A stretch of 64,000 bases of DNA from Aradus depressus. Lineage: Eukaryota; Arthropoda; Insecta; Hemiptera; Aradidae. The stretch is from contig OY759224.1 in assembly GCA_963662175.1 (NCBI GenBank), forward strand, positions 24,623,489 to 24,687,488. Reading direction: 5' to 3'. Position numbers and translations under genes: made by a program. Below are positions 1-9,440 of this stretch, piece by piece. Under the pieces are notes generated by a model. That model had not been told where the DNA came from and ran no database searches. It saw only the letters and a list, made by a program, of their open reading frames with translations. Position 1 is the first letter of the stretch, and every line of letters starts with the position of its first letter.

Positions 1-1
1 T

Positions 2-100
2 GCAGAAGAGACATGCGTCCCGACCAGGGACAGGAGCGGGCTGAAGACCATCCCCTATCTGGACATCCTCCTTCTCTTTCTGCAAGAGGAGGACCAATAA
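2..100 (+). CDS. C-terminal end of an unidentified open frame
   Basis: An open frame enters from the window edge and ends at TAA (98-100). It reads about 32 residues, ending in a hydrophobic PYLDILLLFLQEEDQ stretch. Composition is more GC-rich than the AT-rich DNA after it. It could be the tail of a LINE ORF2, but no diagnostic motif is visible. Confidence 0.2.
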   Translation, partial: AEETCVPTRDRSGLKTIPYLDILLLFLQEEDQ

Positions 101-294
101 ATATTGACATTAAAAAATTATATACTTTCTTAATTTTTAACTTATCATATGATCACTTTTTCGAGAAAAAAATATTTTGTTACAAAAAAACTTTCTACTT
201 TCGGCAGATAATGTATATAAACTATTTAAAAACTTGTTTTATTTCCTAATTTATAGTCTAAAAATGTTTATAATTTTTGAAAGTTAATTCATAT

Positions 295-522
295 GTTTCT
301 TAAACTTCTCTGGGATATTGAATTGTTGGATTTTCCCGGCATTTCTTCCAGAGGTGTCTTCTTTTTTCTGTCAATATTTCGGGTCACTTATACCTCCCTG
401 CTTCCGGTCACAATGAACGGTTCATAGTGACCAGAAGAAGGGGCGTGTAAAGGTCCCGAAATATTGACAGAAAAAAAGAAAAAAGAAGACTCCTCTGGAA
501 GAAATGCCGGAAAAAACCAACA
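295..522. mobile_element. Palindromic element Q, copy 1
   Basis: Two ~95-bp arms run from TGTTGG (324) to CCAACA (522) and are near-perfect reverse complements around a short loop near 405-425. The left side carries an extra unpaired arm, TTCTTAAACTTCTCTGGGAT (296-315), which is found inverted at the right end of copy 2 (6293-6521). No coding capacity. From 523 to 600 there is a stretch (AACTGGGTATAAGAAAGTCA) shared with 63400-63440. Confidence 0.8.
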
Positions 523-725
523 TTTAATTCATGATTCACATTCTTTACTGGCCTAACTGGGTATAAGAAAGTCACTCTCAGAATTACGCTGTACAATGAA
601 GCGAAGAAAACCGCTGACAAAACATTATTTTCATATTCGCAGCTATGTCAGTATGAGATGAATTGAGGAGGGTGAAGGTTTTTTTGTTTTTACATAAAAG
701 TTGTTTGCGATAGCGACATTTTATA

Positions 726-763
726 ATTAGTTATTGTGACTCATGCCCGGGCTTTAACTACGA
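726..763 (-). repeat. SINE-A 3' tail fragment
   Basis: Matches the last ~35 bp of SINE-A in reverse orientation (TGACTCATGCCCGGGCTTTA). It is fused directly to an H-family module, so this is a relic. Confidence 0.6.
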
Positions 764-1240
764 AGGTTTTTGAGTTGAGCCCTCTTCAGATCCCTTCTCC
801 TTTTCTTTGGTCGATTTGGATGAACTTCAATAGGGCTTGTCCTTATGGGGTTCTGGGTACACATATAAAATTACAAGTCGATATATTCATTCAATCGTGA
901 GTTATCGTGTTCACAGACACGAAGGGGAACGGGCTCAATTCAAAAACACTCAGAATTTGTTTTGGAATCAGGTTGGAAAATATGAAAATTTGGTAAAAAC
1001 TCAATTTCGAATTTTTTACCCATTATAACATCTATTTTTAGAGTCTGCGGGTTACCAAGAGCTACCTCTGGTCAAAATGTCATTTCACACTTCATTACAT
1101 CGACAGTTATTAGATTTTCTGCGCCAAGCCTCCCGCCTCTGATCCACCCCTTCCTCTCGGCCGATATGACTGAAAACCAATAGGTGAAACTCAACATCGA
1201 TATTCTGTCCAATTACATTACTTCCCTTATACTTCACTCT
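763..1240 (+). repeat. H-family fragments (module + tail, then module)
   Basis: 763-1036 holds a module (TTTGAGTTGAGCCCTCTTCA, then TTGGTCGATTTGG, CCTTATGGGGTTCTGG, ATTCATTCAATCG) followed by a degraded tail (GGAATCAGGTTGGAAAATATG). 1085-1240 is a second module with a shortened tail (CCAATTACATTACTTCCCTT). Orientation is head to tail on the plus strand. Confidence 0.75.
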
Positions 1241-1314
1241 GTCTCCACCTCCCTCTTCTCAAAATCATTTCATATTGGCATTACTGGGTTTTTGAAAGTT
1301 TTGTTGTTATTTGA

Positions 1315-1806
1315 CAAACATCGAGAGGACGAGAGTGTCGGCTCAGATACGGCTGTGTAGAGAAAGCCTGGCTAGAGTGACGGTGGGAGGAGTGACCTAC
1401 CTCTTCAACAGGGAAGACAGCTGTCGTGTCTGCAAGACCGACTGGACGACATCCACCACTTCTTCATGGAGTGTCCAGCCTTCAGCCAACTAAGAAAAAA
1501 GTACCTGGTAGAAGCACTAAAGAGCCCACAACCTCACAAGACCCTTTTCAACATTGCAAACACCAAAACCTCAATAATATCATACTATACATAGTAAGGG
1601 CGCTAAAAATTAGAGGACATTGAAGTATTTAAATAAAATACCATTTCAATAGAAGTTTTTTCACTATTTTTTTTTTTTCATTTGTTAATTAAGATTCTAT
1701 TACTTTGTATTTTATTATAATTATTATTTTGAATAATGTATATATCAGGCCGAACCCTGAGCCTAAAATATGTATTTCCTAAAGGCTAATAAAGAATTGA
1801 ATTGAA
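1315..1806 (+). mobile_element. 5'-truncated non-LTR retrotransposon with 34-bp TSD
   Basis: The insert lies between two copies of a 34-bp sequence (1281-1314 and 1807-1840; one mismatch), starting TTACTGGGTTTTTG. The coding part is the C-terminus of ORF2, with the CRVCK...HHFFMECPAF zinc-knuckle pattern typical of LINE C-termini. One frameshift lies near 1441-1450 and a stop follows at ~1590. The 3' UTR ends AATAAAGAATTGAATTGAA, with a polyadenylation-like signal and a short GAATT repeat tail. Inactive and strongly truncated. Confidence 0.85.
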
Positions 1807-1904
1807 TTACTAGGTTTTTGAAAGTTTTGTTGTTATTTGAGTTGATATTTTTTTGTTACATTGTACAGCTTAATTTTGAGAGCTTAGTTCTTATACGCAG
1901 AAAT

Positions 1905-2590
1905 ATTTTAAGAAGGGGAAGGAGAGAGAGAGAGAGTGATCTATAAGCGTGGTTGGTACAAGAATGTCCTGTAATGGGCACATCACATATATTTCATTTT
2001 TTTATAATTATAATTTTCATAAGATAGTTCTTATTGGTAGTCCAATAATGAAAAAAAAAAAATTGAATTGTTTTTCATTATTTGAGGCGCCATAACTTTG
2101 GTCGCATTGTTTCTACCTAAAATCTAAAAATTTCATGTAATTCGAAATTTAATATGAAACATTTTTGGTAAGAACCAATTTTTCGATAGGACTAACCGTT
2201 CTTGGGTAAATCAAGGATATGTACAAAAATATGTGTTTCCAAACTACATTTCAGGACGGTTTTCGACATGAATCTCAATAACCGTACAAGAAAAAGATTC
2301 ATATACAATATATAAGTATCTTGTAAAATGTAGTTAAGTCCCGGAGTAAAGTAGTCTAAATTTTCGTCCGATTTCTGCCAAAATCTAATTAAATCTAAGT
2401 TAGCGCATGTGACCCCATCATTCCTTTACGTTCAAAGCTACAATCATTTTTGCGGTAGAGCGCTCACAACTTTTCTATCACATACACACACAGATAGTTG
2501 CATCCGTTGAAACCTCAAATTCGGATTTTCGCATGATTACAATATTTTCTTTATAATAAGTATAATAAAAGTAACAAATAACAGGGTGTT
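1905..2590 (+). repeat. E repeat
   Basis: Non-coding repeat shared with 44400-45041, 50440-50560, 55614-55790 and 56600-56935 (plus), and with 12720-13165 and 47583-47770 (minus). Landmarks are a GA-rich start, GTGGTTGGTA...CACATCACATATATTT, TCGATAGGACTAACCGTT, TTTTCGTCCGATTTCTGCC, and an end CGCATGATTACAATA. In several places it lies just before an H-family head. Confidence 0.7.
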
Positions 2591-2669
2591 GCATTTTGAC
2601 TCTCGATATATGACTATAAATTACCTCGGTGTCTTTGGGGCTAAGGATGGTGACTTTTTTCTTTATTTT

Positions 2670-2890
2670 CGGTTTGTCTTTCATAGTTGTGAAGGCTGTT
2701 GTGTTCTGGCGGGGGCGGAGCTGAGAAGATGGGACAGCCGACCTGAGGTGAGGCAGGACCTACACTGTACCACAGAGGGACGAGGCTGGCTGCCCGACAA
2801 GGCCCGAACTTTCACGAACAAACTCGAATCCTCTATAAAACGTACCTTGTCCCAGGGGTTCTGGAGGACTGGCCGTAACATTTAAAAGCT
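2670..2890. other. GC-rich island of unknown identity
   Basis: A 200-bp block clearly richer in G and C than its surroundings, with open frames on both strands (plus to 2885, minus 2881-2681). No motif is recognised and no target duplication is evident. It could be a retrotransposon or gene remnant. Confidence 0.25.
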
Positions 2891-3087
2891 TGTTTATACA
2901 AGCGACTCAGATTGAATCAATAATTCAATGTGAATTGCTTGTCTGATGTCAGAGGTTTTACTAGTTTAATCCTCGTTTTAATTTGACGGTCGATCCGTCT
3001 AAATCTAAACCACCCTGTTGAACGTTTCTGTGTCGCGTGTCAGATACTTCTCACTGGAAAATTGTATAGCTCCAAAAGAAAGAAGTC

Positions 3088-3475
3088 TTCGTTGAGTCAC
3101 CTACAATGTACTTCCCCAGAACGAAATAATTAAGTTTTCGCTCTCCCCCAAAACTAATTGACCGTTTTGAGCCCTCTCATTGCAGTTATTAGAGTTGTTG
3201 AGATAAACCTCTTCCCAAATTCCTCCCTTCCTTTCAGTTTATTTAGATGAAAATTAATAGGTGTCTTCCTTATGAGGTTCTGGATACACATATACAAATT
3301 CGTGTTGATACATTCATTTTATCGGAAGTTATTGTTCTCACAGACACATACATTTTTTTTTTTTAATTTTTTGAATCAGGAAGTTGGAAAGCATGAAATT
3401 TCGTTGAAAACACAACATCGAATTTCTGACCGATTACATAACTTCCCCTATATTTTGTGTAACTGGGGAAGTAAA
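3088..3475 (+). repeat. H-family unit, head to tail hairpin
   Basis: A good reference copy of family H. Head: TGAGTCACC then ATGTACTTCCCCAGAACG (3108-3125). One full module follows (AGTTATTAGAG...CTTATGAGGTTCTGG...ATTCATTTTATCGG), then a CACAGACACA spacer, a T-tract and the tail (GAATCAGG...GAATTTCTGACCGATTACAT). It closes with the hairpin ACTTCCCC (3441-3448) / GGGGAAGT (3465-3472), an 8-bp perfect stem whose sequence also occurs in the head. Confidence 0.8.
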
Positions 3476-3559
3476 ATGATATACCTGAAAGAAAACTTTG
3501 CAAAACAAAATATATTTTTTTAAATATTATTTATGGGTACGTTGGTGCACACGAAACAT

Positions 3560-3625
3560 CTGATGAGCGAACTTCGGTGGTGGGGTGGGTTGATTGACTC
3601 AACAGAGTTCGCAGGTTCGAGTCCC
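3560..3625 (+). repeat. tRNA-like segment with a B-box
   Basis: GCAGGTTCGAGTCCCACT fits the RNA polymerase III B-box and T-arm of a tRNA. The upstream GGTGGGGTGGGTTGATTGAC is only a weak A-box. It abuts the 3' end of a minus-strand LINE. It could be a SINE head or a tRNA pseudogene; no intact cloverleaf could be drawn with confidence. Confidence 0.4.
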
Positions 3626-3627
3626 AC

Positions 3628-4170
3628 TGATAGATAGCTAAACTTTTATTGCACAAAAGATTACAACCTCTATGGCAATGAGTGTATTTTTTTTATAAAA
3701 TTAATAATAAAAGGCTAAAAGAAACAATTCAAAAATTATATAAAACAAGATATGAGATGAACATGAATAAAAAAAAAAATAAAATAAATAATAATAAAAA
3801 AAAATATATATCCATCTTACATGCAATAAATTAAATTAAATTATTCTTCATTTTCAAAGCAACAGCAAAAATAAAAATAAATTGTTAATTTTTCTATCTT
3901 CTAAATTATTTAAAATATGCTCAAATGTTTCTGACTAATATTCTGGTCTATTGGTGAGGTAATTGTGGAGAAATGTTTGCCTGGGGATACACAAGGAGGG
4001 ACAATAGAGCAAAAAGTGTATGAGATCGTCCTTCTCGTCTAAGGAGAGTCTCCTGCAGACACTTTCAGAACAAAAATTATATCTAAGCCCTCCAAGTAAT
4101 ATTCTAAAATTTTTATTGCTATTGTGAAGACGAAGTCGGAGTTTTTCAATATGAATGTTCAATGAAAGAT
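3628..4170 (-). mobile_element. Truncated LINE with a TATC-type 3' tail
   Basis: Minus-strand frame 4162-3935 reads a LINE ORF2 C-terminus: basic KLRLRLHNSN, then CRRLSLDEKDDLIHFLLYC, the usual Cys/His knuckle. The 3' UTR runs leftward to a CAATAAAAG signal and a TAGCTATCTATC tail (about 3650-3628). The last ~50 bp match the plus-strand element ending at 5343, so both belong to one family. Confidence 0.75.
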
Positions 4171-4610
4171 AGCTTTCCTAAGATCCTAAAGCACTGACCA
4201 ATCCCTGAGTCCCACCGAAATTAATATGTTTGAATTTTATATTTCTTCCGACTACCGGTGGTTGTTTGAAACATAGGACCACCTGTAGGACCATAGGACC
4301 CGTCTCTAATGACCAAAGCAACCCATAATATAAGATTCAATCAAAATGAAACACAACCTCCTTACATTGAGCACATTTCACTGTGATATGTTCTTAAAGT
4401 CTAATATGAAAATAAATTTGAGCTAGTTCAGAGATAGCTTGCTTGCTCTTCTGCACGTACAAAAATTATAGGTACATTTTGGTACACCATAGCTCCCTCC
4501 ACATGGCTCTTAACTCAAATCTGGGTACATCTATTGATCCGAAATTTTATGAGGAACACTTTTTATACCCACTAATTTTTTGGTAGATATAACCATTTTC
4601 TCATAAATTT

Positions 4611-4680
4611 TGGGTAGCGCTCTGGTAGTAAGCGATATAGTAGTTAAAGCCCGAGCATGAGTCACAATACCTAACTAAAT
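4611..4680 (+). repeat. SINE-A 3' fragment
   Basis: Matches the last 70 bp of SINE-A (AGCGCTCTGGTAGTAAGCGA...GCATGAGTCAC) with a TACCTAACTAA tail. Diverged and 5'-truncated. Confidence 0.65.
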
Positions 4681-4786
4681 ACTGTGAAGATAGCTGATAT
4701 AGCGAGAAGTGATTAGTTCAAAGGTTGTAAAAAAAACCTTAATAATGAATAATATAGGTAATTTAATTTATTGCTTATAAGATAGA

Positions 4787-5132
4787 GGTTAGGTTAGGTT
4801 TTATGACACATGCCCGGGCTTTAACTACGAAGTCATATCGCCTACTACCAGAGAGCTCTTTCGTCACTCAGGTGGACATGAGCCCGACTCTACTATGGGA
4901 GTCCTAAATTTTGCCAACCCTAAATTTTTATTCACCTAGGGCAGGGGTCTTTAACGAGTACCTGACATCGTAAAGGCTCGGGACCATCGCTTAGCGTCCC
5001 ATCCGAAGGGCGGCGTGCTTAAGTTTATTTTACCTCCCAGATGATATAAACTAAGGGCCTCGGTCGGGTTTCGAACCCACGATCTTGAGCTCAGAAGGCA
5101 AGCACGCATACCATTGAGCTACCGGCTCCCCC
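4787..5132 (-). mobile_element. SINE-A, near full length
   Basis: Reverse-strand copy. The tail GGTTAGGTTAGGTTTTATGA is at the left; the tRNA-like head is at the right (GGTTTCGAACCCACGATC as reverse B-box, GAGCTACCGG as reverse A-box). About 345 bp with scattered substitutions, including a changed 5' end (CTCCCC for CGCCCTC). No clear TSD. Confidence 0.85.
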
Positions 5133-5135
5133 TAG

Positions 5136-5343
5136 CATGTCTGTATTTATCATTTTAATATTATTAGTATCTTTTTACTAGTTACTATATTGCTTATTTG
5201 TTACAATTATAAATATATATATATTTTCTTTTATTTTATTTTATATAACTATAAGAATATGTATTTTGTAAAAAAAAAAAAAAAAACCCACTCATTACCA
5301 TAAAGGTTGTTATCTTTAGTCCAATAAACAGTTTATCTATCTA
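5136..5343 (+). mobile_element. LINE 3' end with TATC tail
   Basis: Only 3' UTR is present. Its end (CACTCATTACCATAAAGGTT ... CCAATAAACAGTTTATCTATC) matches, in opposite orientation, the end of the element at 3628-4170. An A16 tract lies at 5271-5286. Confidence 0.6.
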
Positions 5344-5534
5344 ACTTGTAAAAAAAAGTAGTCTGATCTCTCACAGATTTTATATAATATGCCAGCCGAC
5401 TTTCGAGGTTGGTCCTAACTGTCTGATAAAACGTTCTTAAAAAACATAACAACCGTCATCGGCGTATATAAATCTATATATAAGCCTAGGGATCTAAATA
5501 TCCAACACTCTTATCCCTTCCCTGTTGGTTTTAC

Positions 5535-5745
5535 TATGGGATTCGTTACTTTTGCCTATCCAGGTTTAGTTATGTAAGGGGTCTTTAACGAGTACCTGAC
5601 AACGCACAGGCTCGAGACCATCGCTTAACGACGATATGCTCAAAGTTTTTTTTTTACTTCTTAGATAAAAAAAAAGGTAAGGGCCTCGGCCGGGTTCCGA
5701 ACCCGCGATTTTGAGCTCAGTAGACTAGCATGCTATCTGAGAATT
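5535..5745 (-). repeat. SINE-A, diverged and internally deleted
   Basis: Recognisable blocks: GGGGTCTTTAACGAGTACCT, GACCATCGCTTAACG, GGGCCTCGGCCGGGTTCCGA, TTTTGAGCTCAGTAGAC. Poly-A/T expansions and deletions mark it as an old copy. Confidence 0.7.
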
Positions 5746-6029
5746 CTTTATTCGAAAACGGATTTTTTCTAATTTTTCAAAAATAACAATAATAAAAAAA
5801 ATCATGTTTTATAGCCAAAAACATTATTTGATACATAGCTTTCATTTTTATTTTTTGGCAGTGTTCCTCCATAGATATGCTCTTTTAAAGTCTATCGAAC
5901 CTACGTTTTAATCACTATTTTTTATTATGTATATACTAGTTTATTTTATTTCTCTTGGTTGATTCTTTTATATTTTATTATTATTATTATAATTATTATT
6001 ATTTATTTATTTATATTTTTTTATATTTG

Positions 6030-6292
6030 TGTGTCTATATTTCGCACCTTGTGACCTGATGGAGGGACGTAAGAACATCCCGAAATATCGTCATGAAAAA
6101 CTGTATCTACTGTATATATTAATAATATTATATTTGTACTCATATATTTATTAGTATTTATTATATTAGTATTTATTTATTCATTGTATTTTTTAATATT
6201 ACAATTATTACAAATGACATGTGTGTCAGTCTTTAAGAGATAATAACGATTTATGTATCTAATTTATAAGCTATCTTAACGTGTACATTCTT
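6030..6292 (+). repeat. G repeat (host of palindrome Q copy 2)
   Basis: Contains GAGGGACGTAAGAACATCCCGAAA (6063-6087), then an AT-rich body with ATTTGTACTCATATATTTATT and ends AATTTATAAGCTATCTTAACG. Parts recur at 56313-56440, 57875-58010 and 62804-63056. The sequence resumes at 6536 (ATGACATTTCC) after the Q insertion. The stem-loop at 6059-6087 resembles a hammerhead ribozyme core. Confidence 0.6.
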
Positions 6293-6521
6293 CTGTTGGT
6301 TAATTCCGGCATTTCTTCCAGAGGTGTCTTCTTATTTTTTTCCGACAATATTTCGGGACACTTACACGTCCCTTCTTCTGGTCACTATGAACTGTACATA
6401 GAGACCGGAAGAAGGGACGTGTAAGTGTCCCGAAATATTGTCGGAAAAAAATAAGAAGACACCTCTGGAAGAAATGCCCGAATTAACCAACAGTGGAACA
6501 TCCCAGAGAAGTTTAAGAAAC
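6293..6521. mobile_element. Palindromic element Q, copy 2, with 14-bp TSD
   Basis: A 201-bp near-perfect palindrome (6293-6493), running from CTGTTGGTTAATT to AATTAACCAACAG, plus a 28-bp unpaired arm (6494-6521). It is flanked by the perfect 14-bp duplication ACGTGTACATTCTT (6279-6292 and 6522-6535). A related repeat at 62993-63050 lacks the insert, giving an empty-site comparison. No ORF. Confidence 0.9.
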
Positions 6522-6987
6522 ACGTGTACATTCTTATGACATTTCCTATTATTATGTTATGGTTTATCGGAAATAAATATTATTAATGGCGCCCTCTATC
6601 TATCGGTTTATATTGCTGTTAATGTTTATGGTCTGAGGCGTAAAGCATGTGCTTTAGCTGTGCAGAAGTAAAATAATGATTAATGATAATGAATCAATCA
6701 ATGACTAATGATAATGAATCAATCAAACAAGTCAATCAGCTGTAGTGTGGTTTATTTGGTCAGAAGTTGTATTAACCACTCCGTACATTTAGGACAAAAA
6801 TTAATTTGTACTACTGGAATTAGTTTTAGTGGTCTGACTATCTCCACAAGGCAGGTCTACAAGGTGGTGTTGAGGGTCTACCGACCTGTCGTTATCCACA
6901 TTGATTGATGGATCCGAAGCATAGATGGGCTACATTTATCGGAAACATATACAGCACACACTACAATCATCTATCATGGTTAGTTAC

Positions 6988-7253
6988 ATGACTCATGCCC
7001 GGGATTTAACTATAAGGTCATATCGCCTACTACCAGAGCGCTCTATGAGCCCGACTCTACTATGGAAGTCCTAAATTTTGCGTACCCTAAATGTTTTACT
7101 CATCTATGTTAGGGGTCTTTGGCGAGTACCTAACATTGGACCATCGCTTAACGTCCCGTCTGAAGGACGGCGTGCTCAAATTCATTTGACCTTTCAGATA
7201 AAATAAACTAAGGCCTTGGCCGGTTTCGAACCCGCGATCTTGAGCTCAGTAAG
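6988..7253 (-). repeat. SINE-A, lacking the 5' end
   Basis: Starts with the reverse tail ATGACTCATGCCCGGG and ends at TGAGCTCAGTAAG, so the A-box end is missing. There is an internal deletion around 7045 (between CTCT and ATGAGCCC). Confidence 0.8.
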
Positions 7254-7390
7254 TATATTTTGGAGTATTCAAAAAAAATAATTAAAAATGAAATAATGTT
7301 TCTTGAAGGTTATTTGTTTTTTTTTGTTTCGGGAGAAATCTTCGAACTGTCAACTCAGTCATTATTTGGACGTTCATGATATAACAAATA

Positions 7391-7590
7391 CCGAGGCCCT
7401 TGAGCACGCCATCCTTCGGATGTACTCGTTAAAGACCCCAACCCTACGTGAATAACAATTTAGGATAGGTAAAATTTAGGACTCCCGCAGTAGAGTCGGG
7501 CTAATGTCCACCTGAGTGCAAAAGAGCGCTCTAGTAGTAGGCATATTGACCTCGTAGTTAAAGCCTGGGCATGAATCATTATAATTATCG
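7391..7590 (+). repeat. SINE-A, 5'-truncated
   Basis: Starts at GAGGCCCTTGAGCACGCC and runs to GGGCATGAATCAT. The body between the first purine block and GTACTCGTTAAAGACC is deleted. An H-family head follows directly. Confidence 0.75.
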
Positions 7591-8066
7591 GTGAATCAAT
7601 GGCTATGTACTTCCCCAGCACCGACGAATTCACTCTCCCTCCAAAGCCTATCGACCATTAGGGCTAAAACTCGATATTTGACTTACTTAATGGCTTCTGA
7701 ACATACTAAATTTTGTGTCGATACATTCATTACATAGAAAGTTATTAGAGTTTTTGAGTTAAACCTTTCCCCTAATCCCCCCACTTCTCTCTGGTCGATT
7801 TGGCTGAAAATCTATCAGGGTTACATTTAATCTATCGCGAGTTGTCTTATTCACAGAGACGAAGGGAAGGGGTGTTCAGGGGAGGGGGCTCAATTCAGAA
7901 ATTCTATCGACACAAAATTTAGTTTGAGGATTTAGGAAGCTCCTTTGTAAGTCAACTATTGAATATCAGCGCAAACGGTAGACTGACTTTGGAGGGGGAG
8001 CGAAAAGTTAATTGATTAATGCGTTCTATGTAAAACATTGCCGATGATTCACCGAATTTTTTTCTT
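7589..8066. repeat. H-family foldback (two heads facing outward)
   Basis: The left half (7589-7862) is a plus-strand head and module (CGGTGAATCAATGG, ATGTACTTCCCCAG). The right half (7865-8066) is a minus-strand module and head (GGGGGCTCAATTCAG ... AACATTGCCGATGATTCACCG). The tail segment is missing, so two H arms meet directly and form a ~480-bp imperfect inverted repeat. Confidence 0.75.
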
Positions 8067-8090
8067 GTTTTCCAGTAAAATTATACTCAT

Positions 8091-8178
8091 GTGCCGAAAA
8101 AATAAAAATATTTTTGAATATATCAATTTGCCAATCTTTGTTATATACGAGGTGTAGGCATATCGTTATTTATTTTTA
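8091..8178 (+). repeat. Direct duplicate, left copy (right copy 8462-8549)
   Basis: About 85 bp (GAAAAAATAAAAATATTTTT, TTGCCAATCTTTG, TATATACGAGGTGTAG) occurs twice with an offset of 371 bp and few mismatches. The space between holds an H-family minus fragment. It could be a tandem duplication or flanks of an insertion. Confidence 0.75.
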
Positions 8179-8245
8179 TTTTGTTTTTTTTTCTTGATAG
8201 AATGAATTGATCAACATTAAATTGTATATAATATATACATATTAT

Positions 8246-8450
8246 GTATCCAGAACACTCCAAGGACGACAACTATTGATTTTCAGTCAAATCGGCCATA
8301 AGGGGAGGAGGCATTAGAGAGAGGCTCAACTCAAAATAGCCATTAACTGCTGTTATGTTTGTATCGACAGTGTTTCACTAGATTTTCATGTTTCCTGATC
8401 CACTTATCCAATAATTTAAAAAAAAGTTCTGTCAGTGTGTGAAAAATTAT
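8246..8450 (-). repeat. H-family fragment
   Basis: Minus-strand module: ATCCAGAACACTCCAAGGAC, TTTTCAGTCAAATCGGCC, GAGGCTCAACTC, then a tail fragment (TTTTCATGTTTCCTGATCC). Confidence 0.7.
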
Positions 8451-8929
8451 GCTGGTCTTATGTGTCGAAAAAATAAAAATATTTTTGAATATATCAATTT
8501 GCCAATCTTTGCTATATACGAGGTGTAGACATAGCGTTATTATTTATTTATTATTATTATTTTTTTTTTAGATTCTGAAATAAGTGTTTTTGCAATCACT
8601 TGACCTAGAAAAATAGAGAGAAATAGATATTGCATGATGAAAATTTCCAAACAGAAAAGCAAAGACGAAATGTTCAATTTTGAATTTTAAATGAAGATAG
8701 GGAACCAACTATGTACATTAATTAGGTGGTGCGGCCCTCTTCAATTTTTTAAATGAGAAGGAGGGGGTCGAGTAGTGTCTCCTTTTTCAAGATCTTAGGA
8801 AAAACTAGACACTTTTTTTTCTTAAAACAAAATGTTGAGATTTTCCAAAAACCTGAAAAATCGGAGGTGGGGAAGTATAAAACAAAAAATCATATATCTA
8901 TCCATAAAAAAAATATTAGTAAATCACTG

Positions 8930-9005
8930 ATTAGGTATGTACTTCCCCAACACGAATTAATTAAGTTTTTGCACTCCCTTCAAACCAATCGATCGTTTGG
9001 GTTAT
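8930..9005 (+). repeat. H-family head fragment
   Basis: ATGTACTTCCCCAACACGAA ... CAAACCAATCGATCGTTTGGG, cut off where the Jockey fragment begins. The junction gives a spurious open frame across both (8753-9265). Confidence 0.7.
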
Positions 9006-9440
9006 TTATTTACAGACGCCTGACATGGAATCCTCGTACTAGACTTAAAAGACAAAAACTTAATCGACTATACACACTCTTATTACGACTTTTAGACAAC
9101 AGATCGAAACTTACATTAAGTAATAAAAGATTCATTTACAACCAATTACTAAAGCCAATATGCGCGTATGAAGCTGAACTAAACCTTCGAATTTTCATAG
9201 AATCCAAACCCTACAATCCCGTATTCTCCGTAAAATCACAAACGCTCCATTCTACGTCTCTATGACCTGCATATTCCCTTTGTAAGGGATGTAATTAAAT
9301 CCCGCTACAGAAAATTCCATTCTACCCTTTCCTTTCACCCTAATCCTTTAGTCTGCAGACTTGCCACAAGAACCCTTCCTAATGTTCATGTTCGGAGACT
9401 GAGGCGGCAATGGCCTCGAGACCTACTGGTGGATTGAAGA
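9006..9440 (+). pseudogene. Jockey-like LINE ORF2 C-terminal fragment
   Basis: The thumb and C-terminus of a Jockey-type reverse transcriptase: RRLTWNPRTRLKR, then YNQLLKPICAYEAEL, the [YN]xxLKPIWxYG block that follows the RT core. A small deletion after 9185 shifts the frame. Other frames continue with RILRKITNAPFYVSM and DLHIPFVRDVIKSRYRKFHS, ending RLRRQWPRDLLVD at the stop near 9438. No RT catalytic core and no endonuclease remain. Confidence 0.85.

Noticed and set aside
8753..9265. 170-codon open frame
   Set aside because: Only the part after 9006 is coding-like (a Jockey fragment); the rest is A-rich DNA and an H head joined by chance.
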